A stretch of DNA of 64,000 nt from Ottelia alismoides. Its lineage: Eukaryota; Streptophyta; Magnoliopsida; Alismatales; Hydrocharitaceae. The stretch lies in assembly GCA_037367405.1 (NCBI GenBank), contig JAZKJV010010536.1, positions 434,001 through 498,000 of the forward strand, written 5' to 3'. Within the stretch, counting starts at the first letter, position 1; each line of letters opens with the position of its first letter. Below, piece after piece: positions 35,529-46,350 of this stretch. The position numbers were made by a program, and so were the translations under genes. The notes below the pieces were generated by a model that saw nothing but the letters and a program-made list of their open reading frames with translations, made no database searches and was not told the DNA's origin.

Positions 35529-36970
35529 ATGACTGACTGGGGGGGTATTTATTCAAGCTTCATGAATCTCTCATTGAACCCCTCTAGAAGTATGTCTTCA
35601 AAGGTCCAAGCGCAACTTGGGCCAACCCGAGCTCATGACCCTCTTGAGTTCGAGATCTCTCACTCTCGGTATGGTCACCCTCAAACCATTCCCTTTCTCT
35701 CCTCCCACCTCATCGAGGAAGACCTTCATCTCAGTGAGAATATTTTCATTCATGAATCCTCTTCTAATCAAGAGCACATTGTTGATCCAGGACCTATAGA
35801 AGATTCAAGCAAAATGCCTCCTAAAAAGAAAGAAGATGAAGAAGAATACCCCGAGGACCCTATGAGGATGATACTAGCCAGAATCGCTACATCTAAGCAT
35901 CAACACTCTTTACTCCGAGCTCAGCTAGGACAACTGAATGTTGGGGTGGAACCACCGATGGATGCGACATACAACCCCGGACAGTATATAATTCGGAATT
36001 ATATGAGTCCAGCTGAACCAGAAGTCGATTTTGAATTGAAACCACAGTTCCTGAATCTGATGTCGCACTTTGATGGGAATGCTTCTGAGGAACCCTATGC
36101 ATTCCTAAGGGACTTTGAGCTCGTCTGTTCTAACCTTAGACATCCTAATGTTAGCCAGGAATATATCAGGCTCACAACCATCCCATTTGCCTTGGGTGGT
36201 AAGGCTGACTACTGGGTAAAGAATTTAGGAGTTATGGTCAACACCTATGCCCAGTTCAAGGACCTGTTTCTGAAGAAGTTCTACCCCCTAAGTAGGACTA
36301 ATATGATGAGGACACGCATCACTAGCTTTTCCCAGCTACCCCATGAAGCCTTTTGTGATGCCTGGGAGAGGTATAAGGACATCCTGCAGAAATGTCATTG
36401 TCATGGTCTAATGACAAAATCTTGGTCCAGTCATTATTCACTGGTCTCAACCCTGAGATGCAGGATTTAGTGAGCGCTGCATGTGGAGGCAGTTACACTT
36501 CATGCGGAGCAGATACCATTTGGAAGGTATTCGAGCAGATGGCTGATACTAGCCGCTCACATACCACCAGCAGGGCATACACACAGTCCTCCAGTTCACT
36601 CTCATCTAGAGGGGGAAAATCAGTTGTAGTTGATCTCTCTGACGACGTGATCTCTAGCATGAGACTCTTTGTGGACAAGCTTACTGTAGTCGAGAGGATC
36701 GACAGGAGGATTGATGTAATTGGACCGAAGCGTCTCCAAATTTCCAAACATATGAAGGAGTTGACTGAGAAGGTATCTAAGATAAAAGAATTACCTGCCA
36801 TGACTGCACCCTCTACTCCTGTATATCGAGTCACCATATTCAGGAGCATCTGGTGTCAGGGCAACCCCAACTGCTGGAGCAGGACCAGTCCTACATTTCA
36901 CTTGTCCCCAACAACCTCCCCCTATCAACAGAAACAGTGCAAGAGGAGCCTCCGTCGATTTGGGAGGTGA
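35529..36970 (+). pseudogene. gag: gag of element B (capsid region), frameshifted
   Basis: The first ATG at 35529 gives MTDWGG. About 100 residues in is a lysine/glutamate-rich stretch (PPKKKEDEEEYPED). From about 36070 comes the retrotransposon gag core: FDGNASEEPYAFLRDFE, then FALGGKADYWVKNL, FKDLFLKKFYPLSRT, ITSFSQLPHEAFCDAWERY and KDILQKCHCHGL, in the order seen in Athila gag. The frame shifts near 36400; the second frame (to 36970) continues with LFTGLNPEMQDLVSAACGGS. Gag forms the particle that packages the RNA. No intact zinc knuckle was seen. Confidence 0.85.
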
Positions 36971-38007
36971 ATGGAGTATGGTATACTCTTGACCCTGCCA
37001 GACAGAGAAATACGGGGGACCGTCAGACTTACCAACATCCCTGACCTTTCACAACACCGCATTCACCTCTGCACCCCCCTTCACAGTAGAGCCCTGGATT
37101 TCAATGACCCCAGTAGCAGAGGCAGCAATACCAGTAGTATGGCTGTCAGGGCCAGGACCAAGTGGGCCAGCAGTTCCAGCATCAGCAGTGGTAGCATCCC
37201 GACCAACATGGCCAGTCTTCCTGTTCTTCTCAGCCTTTCCCACTTCCTTCTTCATCTGTTCCCACAGTCCCACAATTTCAGCAGATACTCGATACCCTTC
37301 GTTCTTATTAGAACGAAATACAGAATGAAATTCAAGATTTGCAGGTGGATGTCAAACGTCTATCTAGATGTAGATACGAGCAATATGCACCCTCTACCTT
37401 GATCCTAGCCCAAGTTCAGGCTAATCCCAATAGTCTGAAACGTTCTTTTCCTCAGAAGCATCTTGGTCAGGTATACTCTTCAGCATCTCTTAAATCTGAA
37501 AATGAGATTCTTTCGTATGACGAGGCTATGCCACTCTGGTTCGGAAGGACCATGATCGTACCTGACCAGGCTAGGGACACGAGGAGGGGCCTCTCTGGAG
37601 CTTTGTCTGATGAGTCTTTAGAGGACGAAGAGAGGCAGCACATTTAGAGGCTTGTCAGCAAGATCTGAGGATTCTCTCTCCGAGAGCCGAGAAGAGAAGG
37701 AGAGAACAAATGCAACATCATCAACATGGAGATATCTCAGATGTTATGGAGGACCTTGCACCTCCGGTTATGGCAGATACCACTGCACCTTCTTTCCCAC
37801 AACCTTTAGTAGATAATTTTGATTTCGATCCCATGTTGTATCTAAAAGATTCATGTATGAAGAACTCTGTTTCAATTAATTCCAAGAATGATCTTTTAGT
37901 TTCCGATTTAGATTCATCATCTTATATTTCCCTTCCTCCCATCCCTTTCCCCTTGTGCTCTTACGGGAGGAAAGCACAGCAAAAAGATTCAGAACGATGA
38001 CCCCGAC
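36971..38007 (+). pseudogene. Degraded gag/protease linker of element B
   Basis: Short overlapping frames (36853-37044, 37339-37647, 37710-38000) without recognisable domains, lying where an Athila polyprotein would join gag to protease. Acidic residues dominate near 37700-37900. Probably decayed polyprotein. Confidence 0.4.
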
Positions 38008-38640
38008 ATGGCACGGTTTTGCAAGGAGAATATCACAATCAAAGTGTCATTCAATGAGTATGTGGCTAATCATCCTGCATTACAAAAATACCTTAAGGTT
38101 AGATGTATACCTACTAGGGTTAGCAGGAAGAAATCGAACCAATATGTAAAGACTCATGTCTTGTCAGTTATCACAACCTATTATCTCAAGAATCATCAAT
38201 TACCAAGGAAGAAAAGAGACATGGGTACTCACTACGTGGAGAGTTGTATCGACGACATTGCGTTTGCATGCACTCTCTTAGATAACGTGTCTTCAATCAA
38301 CCTACTTCCCTTAGCATTATATCAAAAATTGGAGTTACGACCACTTCGCAAATCTAGAGATCTACTCAAATTCGCTGACCGTTTAATGAAAATACCTAAG
38401 GGAGAGGTGAAGAACGTTGTTATCTCAATTGAGGGGCAAAACTATAAGGTTGACTTCACAGTCTTAGACATGGAGGCCCCAAATCAGTAGAGAGAATCTC
38501 AGATCAATCTCAAGTGGCCCTTCCTTAGGACCGCAGGCGCCGCTTTCGACTATGGTACAGGAATGATGAAGTTCCATTCTCCGAATGGAGAGGTGAACCT
38601 TGAGATGAAGCAGATAAAATGGCAACGACCTGATTCATAA
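38008..38640 (+). pseudogene. pol: Aspartic protease of element B
   Basis: A frame from 38008 to a stop at 38490 contains LLDNVSSINLLPLALYQKLE. The position of the active-site Asp is kept, but the Gly that normally follows two residues later is Val. Further on are LLKFADRLMKIPKGEV and VDFTVLDME, typical of Athila protease. After the stop the same frame continues with a damaged counterpart of the ILGRPFL motif (PFLRTAGAAFDYGTG). It would have cut the polyprotein; both changes make it inactive. Confidence 0.8.
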
Positions 38641-39028
38641 AGTAGTACCGAGTACACATCTTCAGAGGCAAATTACGGAATGATCAGCACCGTTGGGTTT
38701 TGGAGATAGGTTCCTTCAGAACATCGCAAGATCCTTTCATCTGGAAAGGATATAGTGCATGATGCAGTTTTCTAGGTGTTTCCTGATCTTCTAAGAGATG
38801 GATCCTCCTATTCCCATGATGATATAGAGATCCATCAAGATCTATCTATTCCATCTTCCTCGGAACAATCATGGAACATAGATGATGAGTCGGATGTGGC
38901 TTTGGTCAAATTACCATGTTTTCTTTGGCGATCCGACTCCTGATACTTCTAAGTTGGTGGCGAGTAACACGTAGCTTAGCCCACTTCCACACAACACACA
39001 ACTAGAATCAGACTCAGTTCAGCCCGAT

Positions 39029-39990
39029 ATGCTTGATGACACCACACTGCCAGAGCTGAAGTCCCTTCCTCCTACACTGAAATATGCCTTTCTTGGGGTA
39101 CCCAAAGAGGGATATCATGTCATCATTAGTTTAGATTTGACTTTAGAACGCGAGTCTAGGTTGTTAGAAGTCTTAAAGAGGAATCGCATAAACATAGGCT
39201 ACACCATATCGGATCTCGTGGGGATCAACCCTGTTCTCTGCTCGCACCAAATTTATACTGAGGATAATGTGAGACCTTCTCGTGAATTCTAGAGGATACT
39301 TAACCCCAATCTACATGAAGTAGTGAAGAATGAGATAGAAAAATGGTGCAAGGCAGGGTTTATATACCCTATTTCTGACTCCAAGTGGGTGGCTCCACTT
39401 CATGTTTTCCAGAAGAAGTCGGGGATCCAAATGGTCACCAATGAGGAGGGGGTCGAGATCGTGACACGAATACCCACGTCATAATGCATCTGTATCGACT
39501 ACAGGTGCTTGAATGCCGCGAACAAGAAAGACCACTTTCTCTTGTCATTCATCGATTGGATCTTGGAGAGACTCGTAGGGAAAGCATTCTTCTATTTTCT
39601 TGACAGGTACTCAGGCTACAACCAAGTGGATATAGCCCCTGAGGACCAGGAAAAGACCACATTCGCATCTCCATTCGACACTTACGCATTCAAGCACATG
39701 CCGTTCGGGCTTTGCAATTCCCTAGGCACTTTTCAATGGTGCATGATCATCGTATTTGCCGAGATGGTGGGAGATTTTCTAGAAGTATTCATGATGACTT
39801 CCCAGTTCATGGTGACTCCTTTGATACATGTTCAGCACACTTGGACCGAGTCCTCAAGCAGTGTAGGGAAGTGAATCTGGTACTCTCCTAGGAAAAGAGT
39901 CAATCTATGGTGATGGAGGGTATTGTGTTGGAGCATGTCATCTCCAAAAGGGGAATGGAGGTTGACCCTGCCAAGGTGGAGGTGATCAAG
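39029..39990 (+). pseudogene. pol: Reverse transcriptase of element B
   Basis: The region starts with LPELKSLPPTLKYAFLG, the usual Athila lead-in. After a stop near 39290 come GFIYPISDSKWVAPLHV, then another stop near 39482, CICIDYRCLNAANKKDHF, YFLDRYSGYNQVDIAPEDQ and HMPFGLCNSLGTFQ. The catalytic box (FMDD type in this lineage) is hit by a one-base deletion near 39791-39798, shifting the frame in the active site. Later parts (39900-39990) resume in other frames. RT copies the RNA into DNA; this copy cannot. Confidence 0.9.
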
Positions 39991-40019
39991 AAACTTGATC
40001 CACCGACCATGTGAAGTCA

Positions 40020-40676
40020 ATGTGGTCATTCCTAGGGTATGTTGGATTTTATAGGAGATTTATTCTGGATTTTTTGAAGATTGCATGCCCGCTGACCGAG
40101 CTCGTAGGAAAAGGCACATAGTTCGTTATAGATCACAAGTGTCTGGAGGCCTTTGAGCTCTTAAAGATTAAGATTTGTGCCTCGCCTATCCTACAAGCTC
40201 CTGACTGGTCTCTCCCCTTTGAGATCATAATTGACGCTTCAGATTTCGCTATAGGAGCAGTGTTAGGACAATGGCAAGATGGGATCCCATTTGCGATCCA
40301 CTACTCAAGCAAAGTATTAGACCCTACACAAAAGAATAATATCATGACTGAAAAGGAAATGCTCGTTGTAGTATGGGCCCTCGAGAAGTTCAGGTCGCAT
40401 GTTTTGGGCTCTAAGGTGACAATCTACACTGATCACATAACCATTCGATATTTAATGGTAAAGAAGGATTTGAAGGCACGTCTTCTTAGGTGGATTTTGA
40501 TCCTACAGAAATTTTATTTGAAGATAAAAGATAATCCTGGAGTGAAGAATGTTGTGGTTGATCGTCTCTCTCGGATTGACCTTAAAGATTCCCTGATTTT
40601 GAGCATATTAGAGAGACTTTTCCAAATGAGTCAATTTGTGTTATTGATTCACTCCCATGGTATGACAACATGGTGA
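40020..40676 (+). pseudogene. pol: RT thumb and RNase H of element B
   Basis: About 40040-40130 encodes the connection (YRRF-like, ACPLTELVGKGT, stop). From 40190 RNase H is clear: APDWSLPFEIIIDASDFAIG with its first Asp, TEKEMLVVVWALEKFRSHVL with the Glu, IYTDHITIRYLM with the next Asp, then RWILILQKF and NVVVDRLSRI. The main stretch 40260-40676 is open. RNase H removes RNA from the hybrid. It is the best-preserved enzymatic segment of B. Confidence 0.85.
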
Positions 40677-40779
40677 ACTTACCTATCTCCAAGCAAGTTC
40701 CCCAAGGTTGGAGTAGGAGTAGCATTGACCGACTGAAGTCAGATTCGAGGGAGATACCACTGGGATGATCCGTTCCTTT

Positions 40780-41880
40780 CTTTGAAGGGTGGAATTGTGT
40801 TTGGAGAAGGTGTATTCCTCAGAAGGAATACTAGAGTATCCTCACGTATTGTCATTCTCTTGAGGTTGGAGGACACCATTAGGGGAAAAGAACCTCTCAC
40901 AAGGTACTCCAATACGGATTGTATTGGCCGACCCTATTCAGAGATGTTATTGATTTTGCTTAGTCGTGCCCGATTTGTCAGAGGATGGGAGGGACAATTA
41001 CTCAGAGAGATGAGATGCCCATGCAGCCCTTGATCATTTGTGATGTCTTTGCATGGAGCATATATTTTATGGGACCCTTTCGAAATAGCCAAGGACACGA
41101 GTACATCTTGTTGGCGGTTGACTATCTATCGAGGTGGGTCGAGGCTATCCCAACCCAAACCGCATGCATTATGACTGTCTGTAAGTTTGTGAAAGATCAT
41201 ATTATTGCTAGGTTTGGGGTGCCAAAGTTTTGATATCAGATGGGAGTAGCCACTTCGTGAACCGAGATAAGCGATATTTAGCTAAGGACTATGGGTTTGA
41301 GCATAAAGTCACTAGTCCTTACCACCCACAGACCAATGGCATGGCAGAGGTTTCAAATAGAGAGGTGAAGAGTATTTTGCAGAAATTGGTTCATCCTTAT
41401 AGGAAGAACTGGTCCCAGTTCTTGGACCAAATTCTGTGGGCCTATAGGACAGCCTACAAGACAACATTGGGCACATCACCATTCAGAATGATATATGGCA
41501 AGCCATGCCATTTGCCCGCTAAGCTAATTCACAAATCTGAATGGGCAATTAAGAAGATTAATTGGAGTTGTGACCTAGGGAAGCTTTGTCGAGACTTGAA
41601 CTTGAACGTGCTTGTGGAAATCCGAAACATGGCATATGACAACAGTCTGATTTATAAGGACAAAGTAAAAAGATGACATGATCAGCACATTAGGTGCAAA
41701 GACTTTGTCCCTGGGCAGAAGGTATGGTTGTTTAATGGCCGGTTAAAGATGTTCCACAGGAAGCTCAAATCTAAGTGGATGGGTCCCTTTATTGTCAAGA
41801 AAGTGTACGAGAATGGAAGTGTAGAGATAGACAATCTCACAGATGGTGCATAATCTTACATGGTAAATGGACAATTGTTG
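40780..41880 (+). pseudogene. pol: Integrase of element B
   Basis: The zinc-binding region is broken (a CPICQ-like segment near 40965-40985). The core begins about 41040; the first catalytic Asp, expected in the WSIDFMGPF-type motif, is Tyr here (WSIYFMGPF). The second Asp is in ISDGSSHF (41232) and the Glu in MAEVSNREVKSIL (41341 onward). A frame change lies near 41230 and a stop at 41676. The C-terminal module KLKSKWMGPFIVKKVYENGS follows (about 41760-41820). Inactive. Confidence 0.85.
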
Positions 41881-42069
41881 AATCATTTTGTTGATTCCAA
41901 GGAGCAGTTAGTCCAAGTTGAGATCATCAACATCATGCAGAGTGAGCACAGAGCAGATTCATCATATTACTCTCCATTAAGATGCAACATCAAGATTCAA
42001 TCACTCATGTACATCCCTCAGTCTCTGTATATTCTCTAGATCTGGTCGGTTCTCACACTCACTCTTGTC

Positions 42070-42314
42070 CTAGACTTAGGCTGACCAGAGCCTAAGTATA
42101 GGGTGGAAAGATGCCCATCATGTATGTATACTCATCCACTTCCCTCTTAACCACGCCCGCCTCATTTTTTATCTTCTACACTTAGGCTGCCACAGACTAA
42201 GTATAGGGGGCAGAGCGACTTCTATACTTTTTAGCTCTCCTATGCTTTGCACGAGCTATGTCTTTTTCCTCACTTCTCGTGCTCTGAGGACATAGCACAC
42301 GGTAAGTATAGGGG
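42070..42314 (+). repeat. Array of three hairpins with polypurine-like ends (element B)
   Basis: 42070-42103: stem CTAGACTTAGGCT with AGCCTAAGTATAG (12 of 13 paired), then GGG. 42176-42210: CTACACTTAGGCT with GACTAAGTATAG, then GGGGG. 42239-42314: a longer, imperfect hairpin ending GTAAGTATAGGGG and containing GAGGACATAGC, like the last hairpin of A. Located just after integrase. Confidence 0.8.
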
Positions 42315-42316
42315 CA

Positions 42317-43742
42317 TGTATATATGACATATGTACTTTACCCATAGCATATACTTTCCCATATTTTTGTATACATTATGCAAAAATTATGTGGTGGGTA
42401 AAATTGAAAAACATCCTTGTAAAATGCATATATACTTGTATAATATGTATATTATATACATTTGTATAATTTGTATAATACTTATAAAATTCCTGTAAAT
42501 TTCGTTGTAAAGATGGAAGTATACTAAAAACAAAACAAAGGCTTCTTATTTACTCTTGCATATCATCCTTGCATTAAAAAAATGTCTTGCACTTCATTTC
42601 ATCTATATAGCATGTCATCTGCATCTCATCTGGATTTCTAGCATGTGCAAAGTGAAAAGTTAGTGGGTTCTGAACCAACTTATGAATAGATGTTGAGGAT
42701 GGATTTGATTTGACCTTAATCTATCTAATTCCAGAGGAACCTTATAGGAACTGGAGTTAAGATTTTTCAGGTCAAGTGACTTAGTTCTTTGAGTCTGCAA
42801 GTCTGTTCACATGTCATCTTGATTGGTCTAAGTAGAATATTTCATACGCGTGTATAATTCTTTTAAACAATGACCTAACTTGGACAAGTACCATGCATGT
42901 AGCTCTTCATTGATGAGGTGGTGAGGAGGTAGAATCTTTTGGCTTGGAGTAGCACATGGGTGGAAACATTCGTCCTCGTCTAAGGAGGGTAGTGCATCTC
43001 AACCTAGTCTAGTGGCGTTGACGTCTAACGACGGTATGCTATGGGTTGCAATAATACTTCAAAAGAGGGATAGTCTACTAGCTCATGAAGAAAACTTCTT
43101 ATGTACATGTTGCACCTTGTATATATATCAAAAAAAAAGAAATAAAAGGAAAAATGCAGAATCTCCAAAAGTGGACAGGCCTGATTGAAAAGTAAAATGC
43201 ATGTCGGAGTGTATATACAAGTATAGAAAAAAAGAAAAGCTTCAAAGCTTGCAGCTGGATGACTTGGCTACACTGGTCAAGCACCCTAGGATAGGTAACT
43301 ACATTAGCTACCGTCCATTTTTCTCTCCACTCCCTCTTCTTGAGCTGGTTGCACTTGCACTTAGAAGGGAATACCCCGTTCCTCAAGGAAAGAGCTTCTA
43401 GATGGGGGAACTAGAGTTACCTCGTTAGAGGAGGTTGGTTCTTTACCATTTCTGATGTGAAGAGCTAAATTTCACTTACACAGTACGAGTAAGATTCATA
43501 GTCATCTGAATTTACGTATGAGGATCTGTTCTGACCTGACTGTTGAGGCGATTTGAATAAGAGACTTGTGGAACTTAAAGGCTATTAGGTATTAAATTCA
43601 AATCCCAATAAGGTTCAACAACATTATTAATCTAAAGTTCGAGTCAAGCTCCATTTTCACCTTTTGTTCATGACCTTGGTATGGAACCCAAAATCATTTC
43701 ACTTTTGCATTTCATTTTTGTTTCTCAAGGACGAGCAAGGTT
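42317..43742 (+). other. 3' untranslated region of element B
   Basis: No env-like or other coding frame. From about 42560 it matches the corresponding region of A (10920-12090). Ends at the polypurine tract. Confidence 0.6.
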
Positions 43743-43756
43743 TAAGTATAGGGGGT
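43743..43756 (+). other. Polypurine tract of element B
   Basis: TAAGTATAGGGGGT directly before the right LTR; the AAGTATAGGGGG string is the same as at the hairpin ends. Confidence 0.7.
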
Positions 43757-44754
43757 TGATGAATCTGTGATTCATCACTCTGAAAGTTAAAATAGAGCTT
43801 TGTTCCCAAGCAATTAGCCGCATATGTCTATTTATTATGCATTATTCGCATTCATGCATCTAGAATTAACGTATGCATTTTAGCATTCATATTTGCATAA
43901 ATAAGAAGCCTGAAATTCCTTGTAAAAATCACCTATAAATAGCATATTGTATCAATTTTATACTAACTATAAATCCAATAAACTCAATCTATAATGTATA
44001 TATTACTAACACGAATGAAGAAAAAATATCAAAAAAATAACTTGTAAAATTGACCAATAAAACCCGAGCCCTAGTTTTAGAATAAGAACCTTAAAATGCA
44101 CATATCTCTCTCATAAAATGCCTAGTTTAGGTCTACTCACTTTTAAAGTAATATACATTCAAAGACCTTCAAAACAATACTAATTTTATAAAAATCGGAG
44201 CTCGTATGTGAAACTTGGGTTTTGGGCCCCTATTGTATATTATACATATTGACCATAATTCCTTTCATTTTTTTCTTTCTTTTTTTCATAATTGTTAAAA
44301 AACCAAAAAATAGAGTATGTTGTAAATATTCCATTTACATTTTTTATACTTTTCTTTGATTTTTATCTTATTTAAAAATGACAAAAAAATCTGTAAAACA
44401 CAAAATACGGTATTTTGTACCTATAAGATAACACCTAAAATACGCTTTGTACAGATGTTTTATTTTGGTTTTCAGTCCTTCATGAAAGTTGTAGATCTCA
44501 TCGAGAAGATCAACTTTCATGTTGACGACATTTTGATTTGACCCCTTTTATTATTTCTTTTTTATTTTTCTTTTGATTTAATTTGTGATTTTTTTGGGAG
44601 CGACACGTGGCAGCTTCCACATCTACCATGTGCCACCCCCATTTATTTTATTTTATTCACTTATTTTATCTTTATTTTTATTTATTTATGTATTTTAATT
44701 ATTACTTATTTTAATAATTATTTACTCTAATTATTTTATTTACTTTAGTTATTA

Positions 44755-44763
44755 TTTATTATT
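44755..44763. repeat. 9-bp target-site duplication of the Mutator-like element, left
   Basis: TTTATTATT, identical to 45987-45995. The left LTR of B, which lacks the insertion, has a single TTTATTATT at the matching place (about 18851-18862). Confidence 0.85.
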
Positions 44764-45986
44764 GGCTTTTATCATTTGTGCCCCTCTAAGATATCGTAAT
44801 TTCAGTTATGCCCCTATCTTTTTGGTAATATCAGTTGTGCCCCTCACTTCTTTCTCCGTTATCACTTGTGCCCTTTCGTCAGATTGACTGCCAAAAAAAA
44901 TAAAATAACCATGGTTTATTCAAACCATGGTGTGGTTAAGAAGGGTATTATGGTCAAAATAAAGTCAGGGTCGATCTGGGGAGGAGGGGTAGAGCATGGG
45001 GTTGGAGATGTTGGGTCGGGGAAGAGGGGCGGAGGAGGAGCTCGGGGGAGGAGCTTGGAGCCGAGCTCGAGGCTGATGGGGTCGGGCCAGGGAGGAGAGG
45101 CTGCGGGCTGGGGAAGCCACTGGAGGTGGGAAGGCTGTGACGTTGTTGCGGGTGGGTGTAGGTGCGGGGGCGGGTTGGGTGGAGGTGCAGGGGCCGGGGG
45201 AGGAACTCAAGGCCGATGGGGAGGTGTGAGGGCAGATAGAGGTGCAGGGGCATGGGAAAGAGGTGCGAGGATGTGGCGGAGGGGCGGAGGGGAGGACATC
45301 AGGGCGGAGGGGGAGGTGTGCACGGTGGGTGGAGGTGCAGGGGCGGGGGGATAACCTTGGGGCAGAGGGGGAAGAGCGTGGGTGGGAAGAGGTGGGGGGC
45401 TTGGGAGGGAGGTGCTGGGGCAGACCTTGGGGAGGGGGTGCAAGGGCGGAGGGGAGGGCATTGGGGCAGAGGGGGAGTTGCGCAGGTGGGGTGGAGATAC
45501 ATGCGCGGGGGATGACCTTGGGGCGGAGGGGGAGTTGTGTGGGTGGGGAGAGGTGCGGGGGTAGGGGAGAGAGGTGCCGGGGTGAACCTCGGGGGGTAGA
45601 GGAGGGAGGTGCCGAGAAGGACCTCGGGGCGGGGGAGGGGGTGCAGGGGCAGAGGGGAGCTAGGTGAAGGGAGGAGCTAGGAGGGACTGGAGGGGGAAGG
45701 GCGGTGACGGAGGCGGGCCTGGAGGGGGAGGAGGAAGAAGAAGAAGAAATTTGATGGAGGAAGAAGACGAAAGTGAGAAGAAAAATATTTTTTACCCTTC
45801 ATTTTTAAGTTAATTACATATGTATCCCCAAAATTAATGGTCGTCTAGGAAGAGGATTGCAGCAACTAACCTGAGGGGCACGAGTGATCATTGTGAAAGA
45901 AGTGAGGGGCACAACTGATATTACCAAAAATATAGGGGCATAACTGAAATTACGATATCTCATAGGGGCACGATTGATAAAAACCC
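44764..45986. mobile_element. Non-autonomous Mutator-like element with GC-rich cargo
   Basis: 1223 bp with terminal inverted repeats of about 110 bp (44764-44873 and 45875-45986), starting GGCTTTTATCA and ending TGATAAAAACCC, and a perfect 9-bp target duplication; long TIRs plus 9-bp duplication are the mark of Mutator-like transposons. The TIR itself holds about four copies of a 29-bp unit with ATCAGTTGTGCCCCT. The interior (about 44960-45760) is extremely GC-rich and purine-biased on the plus strand, with degenerate GGTGCAGGGG-type repeats. No transposase. Long frames on both strands (Gly/Arg-rich or Pro-rich) follow from composition. Confidence 0.85.
44960..45760. repeat. G-rich degenerate minisatellite inside the Mutator-like element
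   Basis: Phrases such as GAGGTGCAGGGGC, GGGCGGAGGGGGAG and GACCTTGGGGCGG recur at irregular spacing. It could be an expanded repeat or a decayed captured gene fragment; I cannot tell which. Confidence 0.6.
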
Positions 45987-45995
45987 TTTATTATT
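45987..45995. repeat. 9-bp target-site duplication of the Mutator-like element, right
   Basis: TTTATTATT, identical to 44755-44763. Confidence 0.85.
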
Positions 45996-46342
45996 TAATA
46001 ATTATTATTCCAAATATTTATTTAATTTAAAAAATAATATTAAACCACCTGCCATGTGGTCGCTCCCTCGCGCACCACGTGGCACCATCTTCTCCCCTCT
46101 CCTCCGCACGACTCGGCCCTTCCCCATCCTTGCTCAGAGCACGTTGTGCAACCACCGCACCTCCACGCCTCGCCCGCGGCCCGCGCAGCCGTCCGCATCG
46201 TGCGGTGGTGCGCAACAACCCCCCACGCACCTCTCTTTCTATCTCCCCTCTACGCACGACGTGCAACTGCCGGACCACTCGTCCACAAACCTGGTTACTT
46301 CCTACGCAACCTTCCCCACGATCTTTGCCCTTCTCAACCACC

Positions 46343-46350
46343 TATAAAGG
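46343..46350 (+). promoter_or_regulatory. LTR promoter TATA box (B right)
   Basis: TATAAAGG, same context as 19213-19220. Confidence 0.5.

Noticed and set aside
44866..45667. Gly-rich and Pro-rich frames in the Mutator-like element
   Set aside because: Follow from the G-rich repeat; several frames on both strands are open at once. No transposase motif.
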